Source: Rhodococcus phenolicus
GTDB taxonomy: Bacteria; Actinomycetota; Actinomycetes; Mycobacteriales; Mycobacteriaceae
DNA: 64,000 nt
Direction of reading: 5' to 3'
Assembly (NCBI RefSeq): GCF_001646785.1
Contig: NZ_LRRH01000020.1
Coordinates: forward strand, 81,718-145,717
The number at the start of each line of letters is the position of its first letter. Position 1 is the first letter of the stretch. This document shows positions 19,034-26,505 of the stretch, piece by piece. Below the pieces are notes generated by a model. It worked only from the letters and a program-made list of their open reading frames with translations. It searched no databases and was not told where the DNA came from. The translations under genes and the position numbers were made by a program.

Positions 19034-19426
19034 CTACCGGTCCTCGGGATCCTTGACGACGAGAACCGGTACCGGAACCTCGATCAGCAGCCGCTGCAAC
19101 GGACGTTCCAGCAGGAACTTACCGAGAGCATTACGGCCCCGGCTGCCGACCACCACCCGGTCGGCGCCGCTGTCGACGACGAGTTCGACGAGAGTGCCCA
19201 CCGGATCGCCGTCGTGCACGGCGGAGCGCACCTCCCAGTCCCCGTCCCCGGCGATCCGCCGCACCGCGGTGCGCACCGATTCGGCCTCCGCCGCGGCCGC
19301 CGGACCGTCGTCGTCGAGCACGTGCAACACCAGCAGATTCTCGTGCCGCCGGGCAGCCTCGTCGACGGCGGCGACGAGCGCGGCGCGCCCCTCGGGGGTC
19401 TCGGCATGAACTACTGCGACGGTCAT
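19034..19426 (-). CDS. Universal stress protein (UspA) family, single domain
   Basis: 130 residues starting at an ATG with AGGAG 6 nt upstream; longer starts would add a tail that does not fit the family. It has the Usp fold with beta-1 MTVAVVHAETPEG, the ATP-loop-like segment VVGSRGRNALGKFLLE (G-2x-G-9x-G type) and final strand VPVPVLVVKD. It probably binds nucleotide and acts in stress or resting-state physiology, in the cytoplasm. Confidence 0.85.
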   Translation of the reverse strand: MTVAVVHAETPEGRAALVAAVDEAARRHENLLVLHVLDDDGPAAAAEAESVRTAVRRIAGDGDWEVRSAVHDGDPVGTLVELVVDSGADRVVVGSRGRNALGKFLLERPLQRLLIEVPVPVLVVKDPEDR

Positions 19427-19552
19427 GTGCTGCTCCTGGACGGGTCGACGGGGCTGCCTCCAGTATCCCGGCACCGACCCGGCGGGGCACCGTCGAGCAG
19501 GTGTGGAACCGGTCTCGACCTGCTCTTTCGTGTCGGATGCGTCTCAGTCGTG

Positions 19553-19589
19553 GCTCACCACGGATGTCATTTGTGGTTCACCACGGTGC
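19553..19589. repeat. Two direct copies of a short palindromic motif (GTGGYTCACCACGG)
   Basis: Copies at 19553-19566 and 19576-19589, each able to fold as GTGG-N4-CCAC. They lie in the gap between the stress-protein start and the SDR stop; the second covers the last SDR codons. Could serve as a weak terminator of the SDR gene. Confidence 0.35.
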
Positions 19590-21065
19590 CGGTTTGTAGT
19601 CCTTCAGGAAGCAGCCGTACAGGTCGACACCCGCCTCGCCCTGCACGATCGGGTCGTAGACCCGTGCCGCGCCGTCGACCAGGTCGAGCGGAGCGTGGAA
19701 GCCCTCCTCGGCCAGCCGCATCTTGGTGTGGTGTGGGCGCTCATCGGTGATCCACCCCGTATCCACCGCCGTCATGAGGATGCCGTCGGAGAGCATTTCC
19801 TCCGAACTGGTGCGGGTGAGCATGTTGAGCGCAGCCTTGGCCATGTTGGTGTGCGGATGGCCCGCGCCCTTGTAGCGGCGACCGGCGAACTGCCCTTCCA
19901 TCGCGGAGACGTTCACCACGTACTTGCGGCGCGCGGGGGCCGCGGCCATCGCTGGCCGCAGCCGGTTGACCAGGATGAACGGCGCCACCGAGTTGCACAG
20001 CTGCACCTCGAGCAGTTCGAGGGGCTCGACCTCGCCGACCGCCTGCACCCAGCTGTTGGTGTGCACGAGATCCGGAAGCAATCCGCCCGCGTCGACCGCG
20101 ACACCCGCAGCGATCCGCTCCGGGGTCGCGGACCCGGCGACCATCGCCAGCGCCGTCACCGACTCCGGTGTCAGAGCGTGTGCGGCGAGTTCGGTCGGGA
20201 GCGACCCGGCCAGCGCCGCCGGGTGCGCGTCCGACGGTTTGCCGAAGGTGATCATCTCGGGCCGGGGACCGGCGGGCAGCGGCCCCGACTCGGCGTCGGC
20301 CAGCGCCGAATAGGCACCGGGGGAGCGGCGCACCGTCTGCGCGGCGTTGTTGATGAGAATGTCGAGAGGCCCCTGCGCGGCGACGTCGTCGGCGAGGGCG
20401 ACCACCTGCGCCGGATCACGCAGGTCGATCCCCACGATCCGCAGCCGGTGGATCCAGTCGGCGCTGTCCTCCATCGCCGAGAACCGGCGGATCGCGTCGT
20501 GCGGGAACCGGGTGGTCACGGTCGTGTGCGCCCCGTCGCGCAGCAGACGCAACGCGATGTACATGCCGATCTTCGCGCGACCACCGGTGAGAAGCGCACG
20601 GCGACCCGACAGATCGGTCCGGGCGTCGCGCTTGGCGTGGTTCTCGCTCGCGCAGTTCGGGCACAGCTGGTGGTAGAACGCGTCGACCCGGGTGTACTTG
20701 TCCTTGCACACGTAGCAGTGCCGGGGACGCAGCAGCGTGCCCGCGGACGCGCCGCGCGTCGTCGACGTCAGCGTCAGCCCGGCGGTCTCGTCGTCGATGC
20801 GGGTCGGGGAGCCGGTCGCGGTCGCGGCCAGCACGTCGCGGTCGGCCTCGACCTTCCGTGTCCGCGCCTCGTTGCGGCGCAGCCGCTTGAACTTCTTGAA
20901 CATGTGGCCGACGGCCCGCTGTACGGCGATCGCGTCGGGATCGTCGGCGTCCAGACCGGCCGCGAGATCGAGAACCCGCAGGCAGGTTTCGAGGTCGGCC
21001 GGGTCGATCGCGCTCGTCGGGACGGCGGCGGCATCCGCGGCCGGGGTGTCGCAGTGGGAGTTCAT
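19578..21065 (-). CDS. SDR family oxidoreductase with N-terminal zinc ribbon
   Basis: 495 residues, about twice the usual SDR length. Residues 1-125 are a helical, basic region (MFKKFKRLRRNEARTRK) leading into a four-cysteine knuckle (CYVCKDKYTRVDAFYHQLCPNC, shown here only as its C-x2-C ... C-x2-C pattern at about residues 122-143). The Rossmann domain follows (RRALLTGGRAKIGMYIALRLL; NNAAQTVRR; catalytic serine in NVSAMEGQFAGRRYKG with Y and K in the YKG..NMAKAAL region). Function unknown; the metal ribbon suggests binding to RNA, DNA or a protein partner. Start at 21065 has AAAAGG just upstream. Confidence 0.85.
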   Translation of the reverse strand: MNSHCDTPAADAAAVPTSAIDPADLETCLRVLDLAAGLDADDPDAIAVQRAVGHMFKKFKRLRRNEARTRKVEADRDVLAATATGSPTRIDDETAGLTLTSTTRGASAGTLLRPRHCYVCKDKYTRVDAFYHQLCPNCASENHAKRDARTDLSGRRALLTGGRAKIGMYIALRLLRDGAHTTVTTRFPHDAIRRFSAMEDSADWIHRLRIVGIDLRDPAQVVALADDVAAQGPLDILINNAAQTVRRSPGAYSALADAESGPLPAGPRPEMITFGKPSDAHPAALAGSLPTELAAHALTPESVTALAMVAGSATPERIAAGVAVDAGGLLPDLVHTNSWVQAVGEVEPLELLEVQLCNSVAPFILVNRLRPAMAAAPARRKYVVNVSAMEGQFAGRRYKGAGHPHTNMAKAALNMLTRTSSEEMLSDGILMTAVDTGWITDERPHHTKMRLAEEGFHAPLDLVDGAARVYDPIVQGEAGVDLYGCFLKDYKPAPW

Positions 21066-21152
21066 GAACCTTTTCCGGAAGTCGTGCGGTAGCAATAGAT
21101 GGTATCGGGCGCAGCAGGTGCGTCCGTCCACACACCCGAGGAGCACCGGACC

Positions 21153-21374
21153 ATGAGCGCCGCCAAGAAGAAGTTCGCCGACCTCGCCCCGTGGCAGAAG
21201 GCCGTGGTCCTCACACTCGCGAGTGTGCAGTTGTCGCTGGCGGCTTCGGCGTGGGCGGACCTCGCCACCCGGCCCGCCGACAAGGTCAACGGCAGCAAGG
21301 GCAAGTGGGCGCTCATCACCCTCATCAACTTCGTGGGTCCCGTCTGGTACTTCCGCAAGGGCCGCCGCGCCTGA
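21153..21374 (+). CDS. Small membrane protein with PLD-nuclease N-terminal (PLDc_N-like) domain
   Basis: 73 residues from an ATG preceded by GAGGA. Two hydrophobic helices, with the tail WALITLINFVGPVWYFRKGRRA that is typical of PLDc_N proteins. These are short predicted membrane proteins of unknown function, common in actinobacteria. It is divergent from the zinc-ribbon SDR and convergent with mqo; a palindromic element separates the stops. Confidence 0.75.
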   Translation: MSAAKKKFADLAPWQKAVVLTLASVQLSLAASAWADLATRPADKVNGSKGKWALITLINFVGPVWYFRKGRRA

Positions 21375-21382
21375 ACGATCGC

Positions 21383-21431
21383 GTTCGGTGTGGATTCGTG
21401 TCCGCCCGGCGATCACGAATCCACACAGAAC
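21383..21431. repeat. Palindromic repeat, copy A (likely bidirectional terminator)
   Basis: 18-bp arms (21383-21400 and 21414-21431) with one mismatch around a 13-nt loop TCCGCCCGGCGAT. The right arm encodes the last codons of mqo. A second copy with the same arms and nearly the same loop lies at 25778-25826. Confidence 0.75.
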
Positions 21432-22822
21432 CGATCCAGGATCGGCGCCCACCGCGCGCGGTGCTGCGGGAAACACGCGCCGAGCAGATCGATCATGACG
21501 GCGGGCGCGATCGAAGCGCCGGGGGAGGCGCCGAGCAGACCCGCGATGGTGCCGTCCGCGCCGACGACGACCTCGGTGCCGAACGTGAGGACACCGATCT
21601 TCCGCGGGTGCGGGACGATCAGCTGGGCGCGCTGCCCGGCGTCGACCAGCTCCCAGTCGCCGTCGCGGGCGGTGGGCACGAACCGCCGCAGCTGCTGCAG
21701 CTTCCGGCCGCGCGACGCCGCGAGTTGCCCTATCAGGTAGCCGAGCAGGGGCAGATTCTGCACAGCGACCGCGACCAGCGGCGCGATGTTGTGCGGCCGG
21801 ATCGTCGCGAACAGGTCGGTGAGGCGTCCGTGCTTCAGCAGCCGGGTGCTGAACGTCGCGTAGGGGCCGAACATCAACGAGGCCTTCCCGTCGACGATTC
21901 GGGTGTCGAGGTGCGGGACGGACATCGGCGGCGCACCCACGTCGGCCTGGCTGTAGACCTTCGCGCGGTGTGCGGCCACGATGTCCGGGTCGTCGGTGCG
22001 CAGGAACTGCGCGCCGATCGGGAACACGCCGTAGCCGCGCACCTCGGGGATCCGCGCCTTCTGCAGAAGCGTGAGCGCGTGTCCGCCGGCACCGACGAAG
22101 ACGAAGCGTGTCCGCATCGAGAACCGTTCGCCGCCTGCACGTCCGCCGACGATCCACCGTCCGTCCGGTTCGCGGCGCAGCCTCCGCACCTCGTGACCGG
22201 TGACCACCCGGGCACCACGAGCGCGCACCCCACTCAGCAACGCGCGAGTCACGCCGCCGAAGTCGACATCGGTCCCGCCAGGCTGGCGGGTCGCGGCGAC
22301 CGTTTCGTCGCCCGTGCGGCCCGCCATCAGCAGCGGCGCCCAGGTGGCGATCACTCGCGGGTCCTCGCTGTACTCCATCTCGGCGAACCGCGGTGACCGC
22401 CGCAACGTCTCGAATCGTTGCCGCAGGTAGGCCACGTCGCGATCGCCGAACACGACGTTCATGTGCGGTGTCGGGTTCACGAACGACGTTCCGGCCAGGT
22501 CGCCGGAGTCCACGAGCGAGTCCCAGAACCGGCGGGTGAGCTCGAACTGCCGACCGATCTGCTCCGCGCGGCACGGGTCGGCGGGGTCGGGCATGTAGTT
22601 GAGTTCGCACATCCCGGCGTGCCCCGTGCCGGCGTTGTTCCAGGCGGCGCTGCTCTCCTGCGCGACCCGGTCGAGGCGTTCGAGGACGACGATCGACCAG
22701 TCGGGCTGCAACCGGGCCAGCAGAGCTCCCAGGGTTGCGGACATGATGCCGGCGCCGATCAGGACGGCGTCGTACTCACGATCGAGAACTTCTGTCCCGC
22801 TGTCGGTTTCGAAGTCGTTCAC
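21413..22822 (-). CDS. mqo: Malate:quinone oxidoreductase
   Basis: 469 residues from a GTG start. N-terminal FAD-binding motif (DAVLIGAGIMSATLGALLARLQP), the SSAAWNNAGTGHAG segment, NPTPHMNVVFG, and the C-terminal GASPGASIAPAVMIDLL motif identify a membrane-peripheral Mqo, which oxidises malate to oxaloacetate and passes electrons to quinone. Length is close to family size. It is divergent from a LysR-type regulator with a gap of 93 bp, so that regulator may control it. Confidence 0.95.
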   Translation of the reverse strand: MNDFETDSGTEVLDREYDAVLIGAGIMSATLGALLARLQPDWSIVVLERLDRVAQESSAAWNNAGTGHAGMCELNYMPDPADPCRAEQIGRQFELTRRFWDSLVDSGDLAGTSFVNPTPHMNVVFGDRDVAYLRQRFETLRRSPRFAEMEYSEDPRVIATWAPLLMAGRTGDETVAATRQPGGTDVDFGGVTRALLSGVRARGARVVTGHEVRRLRREPDGRWIVGGRAGGERFSMRTRFVFVGAGGHALTLLQKARIPEVRGYGVFPIGAQFLRTDDPDIVAAHRAKVYSQADVGAPPMSVPHLDTRIVDGKASLMFGPYATFSTRLLKHGRLTDLFATIRPHNIAPLVAVAVQNLPLLGYLIGQLAASRGRKLQQLRRFVPTARDGDWELVDAGQRAQLIVPHPRKIGVLTFGTEVVVGADGTIAGLLGASPGASIAPAVMIDLLGACFPQHRARWAPILDRFCVDS

Positions 22823-22903
22823 GACAGTTCACCTTCTCCCGTGTGGATGTCTCCTCAGCGTCCACCCCGGAATTCGATCCGTCCAACGATGAAACAGGGT
22901 CTA

Positions 22904-22909
22904 TATGAT
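22904..22909 (+). promoter_or_regulatory. -10 box of a leaderless promoter (LysR gene)
   Basis: TATGAT, a near-consensus box 6 nt before the ATG at 22916, with no ribosome site. This argues against the in-frame ATG at 22889. Confidence 0.6.
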
Positions 22910-22915
22910 CCGAAT

Positions 22916-23818
22916 ATGGAATGGTTTTTGTCCGAGGAAGCCGCCGCAGTCGCGCCGCTGCTGGCCGCATTCGACGCCGCCGCCCGGGAAGGACACATCA
23001 CCCACGCCGCCGACCGGCTCGGAGTGCCGCAGTCGTCGGTCAGCCGGCGGATCAAAACCCTCGAGAACACCGTCGGGCTGTCGCTGTTCCAGCCGGTCGG
23101 CCGCGGCGTTGCCCTCACCCCCGCGGGCCGCGAACTCCACGACCGCACCCGTGACCTGATCCGGGACCTCGACGACGCGATCGGCGCCGTCCGCAGGCAC
23201 GCCGACCCCGACAGCGGCGTGGTCCGATTCGGATTCCCGCTGACACTGGGGCCGGTGAGCGTTCCGTCCCTGCTCGCCGACTTCCACCGCGCCGCACCGC
23301 GGATCCGGCTGCATCTCGTCCAGGCGCACGGCGCGGCCCTGGCCGACATGGTCCGGGACGGCCGTCTCGACCTCGCCGTGATGATTCCGCCTCCCGTCGA
23401 TCTGCCCGCCACCGTCCTCGGCCGCCAGCCGCTGCGGTTGCACGTGGCGACGGCGCACCGTCTCGCCGGCCGGGACACCGTCGACCTCACCGACCTGGCC
23501 GACGAACACTTCATCGCCGGCCCGCCCAGCTATCACATCCGTGAGGTCCTCGAAACCTGCTGTGCGGAAGCCGGGTTCGCCCCACACATCGCCTTCGAGA
23601 TCAGCGAGTTCGAAACGGTCCGCGTCCTCGTCGCCCACGGACTCGGTGTCGCGCTGCTGCCACCCGCCGAAACCCCGGTCGCGGGCACTGCCACCGTGCC
23701 GGTGCGCGGCGTCGTCGACCGCATCATCGGACTGGCGACGGGCACCCGCGAGTTGTCGCCCCCGGCGGCGCGACTGCACGAGCATCTCACCGCACACGCC
23801 GACCGATTCCGCGGATGA
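22916..23818 (+). CDS. LysR family transcriptional regulator
   Basis: 300 residues. N-terminal winged helix-turn-helix (GHITHAADRLGVPQSSVSRRIKTLENTVGLSLF) and a C-terminal periplasmic-binding-like effector domain (VRFGFPLTLGPVSVPSLLADFH; LVAHGLGVALLPP). It is divergent from mqo, the usual geometry for a LysR regulator and its target. The start at 22916 is fixed by the TATGAT box six bases upstream. Confidence 0.93.
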   Translation: MEWFLSEEAAAVAPLLAAFDAAAREGHITHAADRLGVPQSSVSRRIKTLENTVGLSLFQPVGRGVALTPAGRELHDRTRDLIRDLDDAIGAVRRHADPDSGVVRFGFPLTLGPVSVPSLLADFHRAAPRIRLHLVQAHGAALADMVRDGRLDLAVMIPPPVDLPATVLGRQPLRLHVATAHRLAGRDTVDLTDLADEHFIAGPPSYHIREVLETCCAEAGFAPHIAFEISEFETVRVLVAHGLGVALLPPAETPVAGTATVPVRGVVDRIIGLATGTRELSPPAARLHEHLTAHADRFRG

Positions 23819-23824
23819 GCCCGG

Positions 23825-23830
23825 TACTCT
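23825..23830 (+). promoter_or_regulatory. -10 box of a leaderless promoter (DUF6412-like gene)
   Basis: TACTCT, 7 nt before the GTG at 23838. Confidence 0.45.
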
Positions 23831-23837
23831 TGCCTCT

Positions 23838-24161
23838 GTGGCACGCATCGTGGACGGACTCGCGCAGCGGCTGAACGTCGTTCAGCTCGCGTGGCTGTCG
23901 GTGCTCGCGATCCTCGTCACGGTCACCGCCGCGATCGACGCCCCGACGGCGGTGGCCGCGGCGGCAGTCGCGATCGTCCTGATCGTCGCGGTCGCCGGGC
24001 ACAGCGTTCTGCCGGCGTTGCGTGCGCTGACGGCATCGTCGGCCGGGCCGCCCCGGGAGGAACGCCGCCTGCGCGGCGCGTTCCGCAGGCAGAGCGCCCC
24101 GAACACCCCCGGGCGCCCCCGGCGCCCACGAGCACCCGGGCGGGACCTGCTCGCCGCGTAA
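23838..24161 (+). CDS. Small membrane protein, DUF6412-like
   Basis: 107 residues from a GTG. Two hydrophobic segments (VVQLAWLSVLAILVTVTAAI and an alanine/valine-rich one near residues 36-55) are followed by a basic C-terminal tail rich in Arg and Pro. Proteins of this shape lie next to a yidC-like gene in related genomes, and here the insertase gene follows 122 bp downstream. Function unknown; it may assist membrane protein biogenesis. Confidence 0.65.
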   Translation: MARIVDGLAQRLNVVQLAWLSVLAILVTVTAAIDAPTAVAAAAVAIVLIVAVAGHSVLPALRALTASSAGPPREERRLRGAFRRQSAPNTPGRPRRPRAPGRDLLAA

Positions 24162-24283
24162 CGCTCCCGAGAGCCCGCGGCACGCGCAGCCCTACCCGAA
24201 GCGCCGCCGTCCCGACAGGACCGGCCGCGCCCGTCACCCGCACGATGCCGCGCCTGCCGCCGCATCGTGCCGGAAGGTGCTCG

Positions 24284-25219
24284 ATGCTCGACTTCGTCTA
24301 CTATCCCGTCTCCGCGATCCTGTGGTTCTGGCACAAGGCGTTCGGCGCCGTGCTCGGCCCCGACAACGGCGTCGCGTGGGCGCTCGCCGTGATCTTCCTC
24401 GTCTTCACCGTGCGGCTCGTCCTGCTGACCCCCGCGATCCGGCAGATCCGCACCACCCGCCGGATGCAGAAGCTGCAACCGCAGATCGCGGCCCTGCAAC
24501 GCAAGTACGCCGGCGACCGTTCCCGCATGGCGCTCGAGATGCAGCAACTCCAGAAGGAACACGGATTCAACCCGCTGATGGGCTGCCTGCCTGCGCTGGT
24601 GCAGATCCCGGTCTTCCTCGGCCTGTTCCACGTCCTGCGATCGTTCAACCGCACCGGCACCGGACTCGGCCGGCCCGGAATGACACCGGACGAGAACGCG
24701 AACACCGCGAACTACCTCTTCGGCGCGGCCGACGTGCAATCGTTCCTCGGTGCCCGCCTGTTCGGTGCCCCGATCTCCGCCGCGATCACCACGCCGGAGA
24801 ACACACTGGTGTCGTTCGTGCATTTCGGCGGCATCCCGGCGCTCGGCACGATCGCGGCCGTCGCAGTTCCGTTGATGGTGATCGCGGGTCTCGCGACCCA
24901 CTTCAACGCGCGCGCGGCGCTGCCACAGGGGAACCCGGACCCCGCGGCGAATCCGCAGAGCGCCGTGATGAACAAGATCATGCTCTGGGTGTTCCCGCTC
25001 GGTGCCCTCGTCGGCGGACCGTTCCTGATGATCGCGATCCTGCTGTACTGGGTGAGCAACAACATCTGGACCTACGTGCAGCAGCGGATCGTCCACGCCC
25101 GCCTCGACCGGGAGGACGCGGCCGAGCATCTCCGCCGGGAGGAAATGCGGCAGGCAGCTGCCCCGAAACCGGGCGCGCACCCGGCCGGGAGGAAGTCCCG
25201 GAAGAAGGCCCGTCGTTGA
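24284..25219 (+). CDS. yidC: YidC/Oxa1 family membrane protein insertase
   Basis: 311 residues starting at an ATG with GGAAGG 7 nt upstream. It has the family features: first helix near residue 10, the basic loop IRQIRTTRRMQKLQPQIAALQRKY, the GCLPALVQIPVFLGLFHVL helix, and a final helix AILLYWVSNNIWTYVQQ followed by a basic tail. It is a paralogue of the main YidC that sits with rpmH/rnpA in most genomes (a gene pair not seen here). Inserts membrane proteins with or without the Sec channel. Confidence 0.93.
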   Translation: MLDFVYYPVSAILWFWHKAFGAVLGPDNGVAWALAVIFLVFTVRLVLLTPAIRQIRTTRRMQKLQPQIAALQRKYAGDRSRMALEMQQLQKEHGFNPLMGCLPALVQIPVFLGLFHVLRSFNRTGTGLGRPGMTPDENANTANYLFGAADVQSFLGARLFGAPISAAITTPENTLVSFVHFGGIPALGTIAAVAVPLMVIAGLATHFNARAALPQGNPDPAANPQSAVMNKIMLWVFPLGALVGGPFLMIAILLYWVSNNIWTYVQQRIVHARLDREDAAEHLRREEMRQAAAPKPGAHPAGRKSRKKARR

Positions 25220-25223
25220 GTCC

Positions 25224-25440
25224 TCACCCCGCGTCGTGACGATCGACGAAGGCGAGGAACCGTGGCACGTCCTGCTCCGTATTCGTCCAGAGCAGGTCGT
25301 GCCCGACCTCGGGTTGGATCCGATCTCCGCCGCCGCAAGTCGGTCGCGGATCCGCGCGGCACTTACCGCCCGCGTCGGAGATCCGGAACTCGACGCCGAA
25401 CCCGTCCTCGCCGCGATCGGCGGCACCGCCCAGGGCGTGC
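25224..25440 (-). pseudogene. Possible 3' remnant of an alpha/beta-hydrolase gene
   Basis: In one minus-strand frame the last residues read EVGHDLLWTNTEQD followed by PRFLAFVDRHDAG and a stop, which resembles the end of an alpha/beta hydrolase with its catalytic histidine (GHDLLW). An upstream piece (AARIRDRLAAAEIG) lies in another frame. No intact gene covers the stretch. Weak evidence; no other similarity seen between 25220 and 25520. Confidence 0.3.
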
Positions 25441-25519
25441 TGTCCGCGTCTCCACCGTGGACACGGCTGTCGCGATCGTCGGCTGGCTCCCGGCCTCACC
25501 ACACGCGACTGAACTGACG

Positions 25520-25702
25520 TCACCAGGACTGCGCGGCGGCGCGCCGTTGCTGGCGTCGCCCACCCTTGCCGTCGTGGCGGCGACGTGACGGAATGCGCTG
25601 CGCGCGGCGGCGCAACGCCAATTCGTGTTGCAGGCGATCGTCCGGCAACTTGCCGGGCCCGTAGATGCTGGTGCCGTCGGCGCGTTGGATCGTTGCGGTC
25701 AT
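25520..25702 (-). CDS. Small basic protein of unknown function (60 residues)
   Basis: Begins MTATIQRADGTSIYGPGKLPDD at an ATG preceded by a strong ribosome site (AAGGGGGGAGA). The second half is very rich in arginine (LRRRAQRIPSRRRHDGKGGRRQQRR), suggesting nucleic-acid or acidic-partner binding. I do not recognise a family. Support comes from the ribosome site and a sensible N-terminus. Confidence 0.5.
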   Translation of the reverse strand: MTATIQRADGTSIYGPGKLPDDRLQHELALRRRAQRIPSRRRHDGKGGRRQQRRAAAQSW

Positions 25703-25777
25703 TTCTCCCCCCTTCGCTCTGTCGAAGTGAACGTCACAGTGGAGCGCGCGCACGACATCCGGGCAACGGAATTTTGT

Positions 25778-25826
25778 GTTCTGTGTGGATTTTCATCCGT
25801 CCGGCGAACATGAATCCACACAGAAC
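25778..25826. repeat. Palindromic repeat, copy B
   Basis: Arms 25778-25796 and 25810-25826 (17 of 17 pairs with a 2-nt bulge) around the loop CCGTCCGGCGAAC. It shares arms and loop core with copy A at 21383-21431. It interrupts the reading frame of a P-loop ATPase fragment. Confidence 0.7.
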
Positions 25827-25903
25827 TGAGGGGACGCGGGAAGCGTCTTGCCCGCACCGAATGCGCCGTTGATCCAGACGATCGTCTCGCGAGTGTAATG
25901 ATT
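25793..25903 (-). pseudogene. N-terminal fragment of a TmrB-like P-loop ATPase/kinase
   Basis: The minus-strand frame reads TRETIVWINGAFGAGKT, an almost exact match to the start of TmrB/tunicamycin-resistance-type P-loop proteins, then runs into the palindromic repeat B and stops. Only about 20 family residues remain, so the gene was truncated at the repeat. There is no start codon in good context. Confidence 0.55.
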
Positions 25904-25981
25904 TGTGCCGCAACGAGAAACGAGGTCACATTCCCTGTCGGGTTCGTGACCTCGCATGTGCAGTTCCGGGAACCGCCGATG

Positions 25982-26067
25982 TGTCCGAGGGGGGACTTGA
26001 ACCCCCACGTCCGTTAATAGGACACTAGCACCTCAAGCTAGCGCGTCTGCCATTCCGCCACTCGGAC
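25982..26067 (-). tRNA. tRNA-Leu (anticodon GAG), copy 1
   Basis: 86 nt. Acceptor stem GTCCGAG/CTCGGAC with discriminator A, anticodon loop TTGAGGT (GAG at positions 34-36), the long variable arm of a class II tRNA, and TTCAAGT in the T loop. CCA is not encoded. Identical to the copy 321 bp away. Confidence 0.95.
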
Positions 26068-26244
26068 CGGGATGTGCGTGGACATGCCGGTAGCTCCCGC
26101 TCCCGCGGGCGCTGACGAGAACAGTAGCGCATGGATGCGCAATTCCCCAATTCGGGTGCCGATGTCGCGCGATACCCCGGGACTCGTGCGCGGTTCCGGC
26201 AACGGCCGCTACCGAAAGCGCGCACGAGCGGAAGGAAGCCGAGA

Positions 26245-26286
26245 ACGACGAAGGCCCCGGACCTGTCGGTTCGGGGCCTTCGTCGT
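26245..26286 (-). terminator. Terminator between the two tRNA-Leu genes
   Basis: Perfect 14-bp stem (26245-26258 with 26273-26286), 14-nt loop, directly downstream of tRNA copy 2 on the minus strand. Confidence 0.75.
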
Positions 26287-26302
26287 CTGTCTCAACTCAG
26301 AG

Positions 26303-26388
26303 TGTCCGAGGGGGGACTTGAACCCCCACGTCCGTTAATAGGACACTAGCACCTCAAGCTAGCGCGTCTGCCATTCCGCCACTCGGAC
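26303..26388 (-). tRNA. tRNA-Leu (anticodon GAG), copy 2
   Basis: 86 nt, base-for-base identical with copy 1, with the same acceptor stem, GAG anticodon and long variable arm. It has its own downstream terminator, so the two are probably transcribed separately. Confidence 0.95.
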
Positions 26389-26505
26389 TGAATTGTTCGC
26401 ACCCGCTTCCGTGGGTGCTGTGAAAGAGTAACCCACGGCGTCCACGCGCCCAAATCGTCCCCTTCACCTGCGCAGATGCGAACCGCCGGTGGTAGACATG
26501 CAGAC

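Noticed and set aside
25236..25517. A 93-residue plus-strand frame after yidC
   Set aside because: No family features or ribosome site, and it competes with the hydrolase-like remnant on the other strand.
26131..26349. Short plus-strand frames across the tRNA genes
   Set aside because: They run through tRNA sequence on the opposite strand and have no coding signal.
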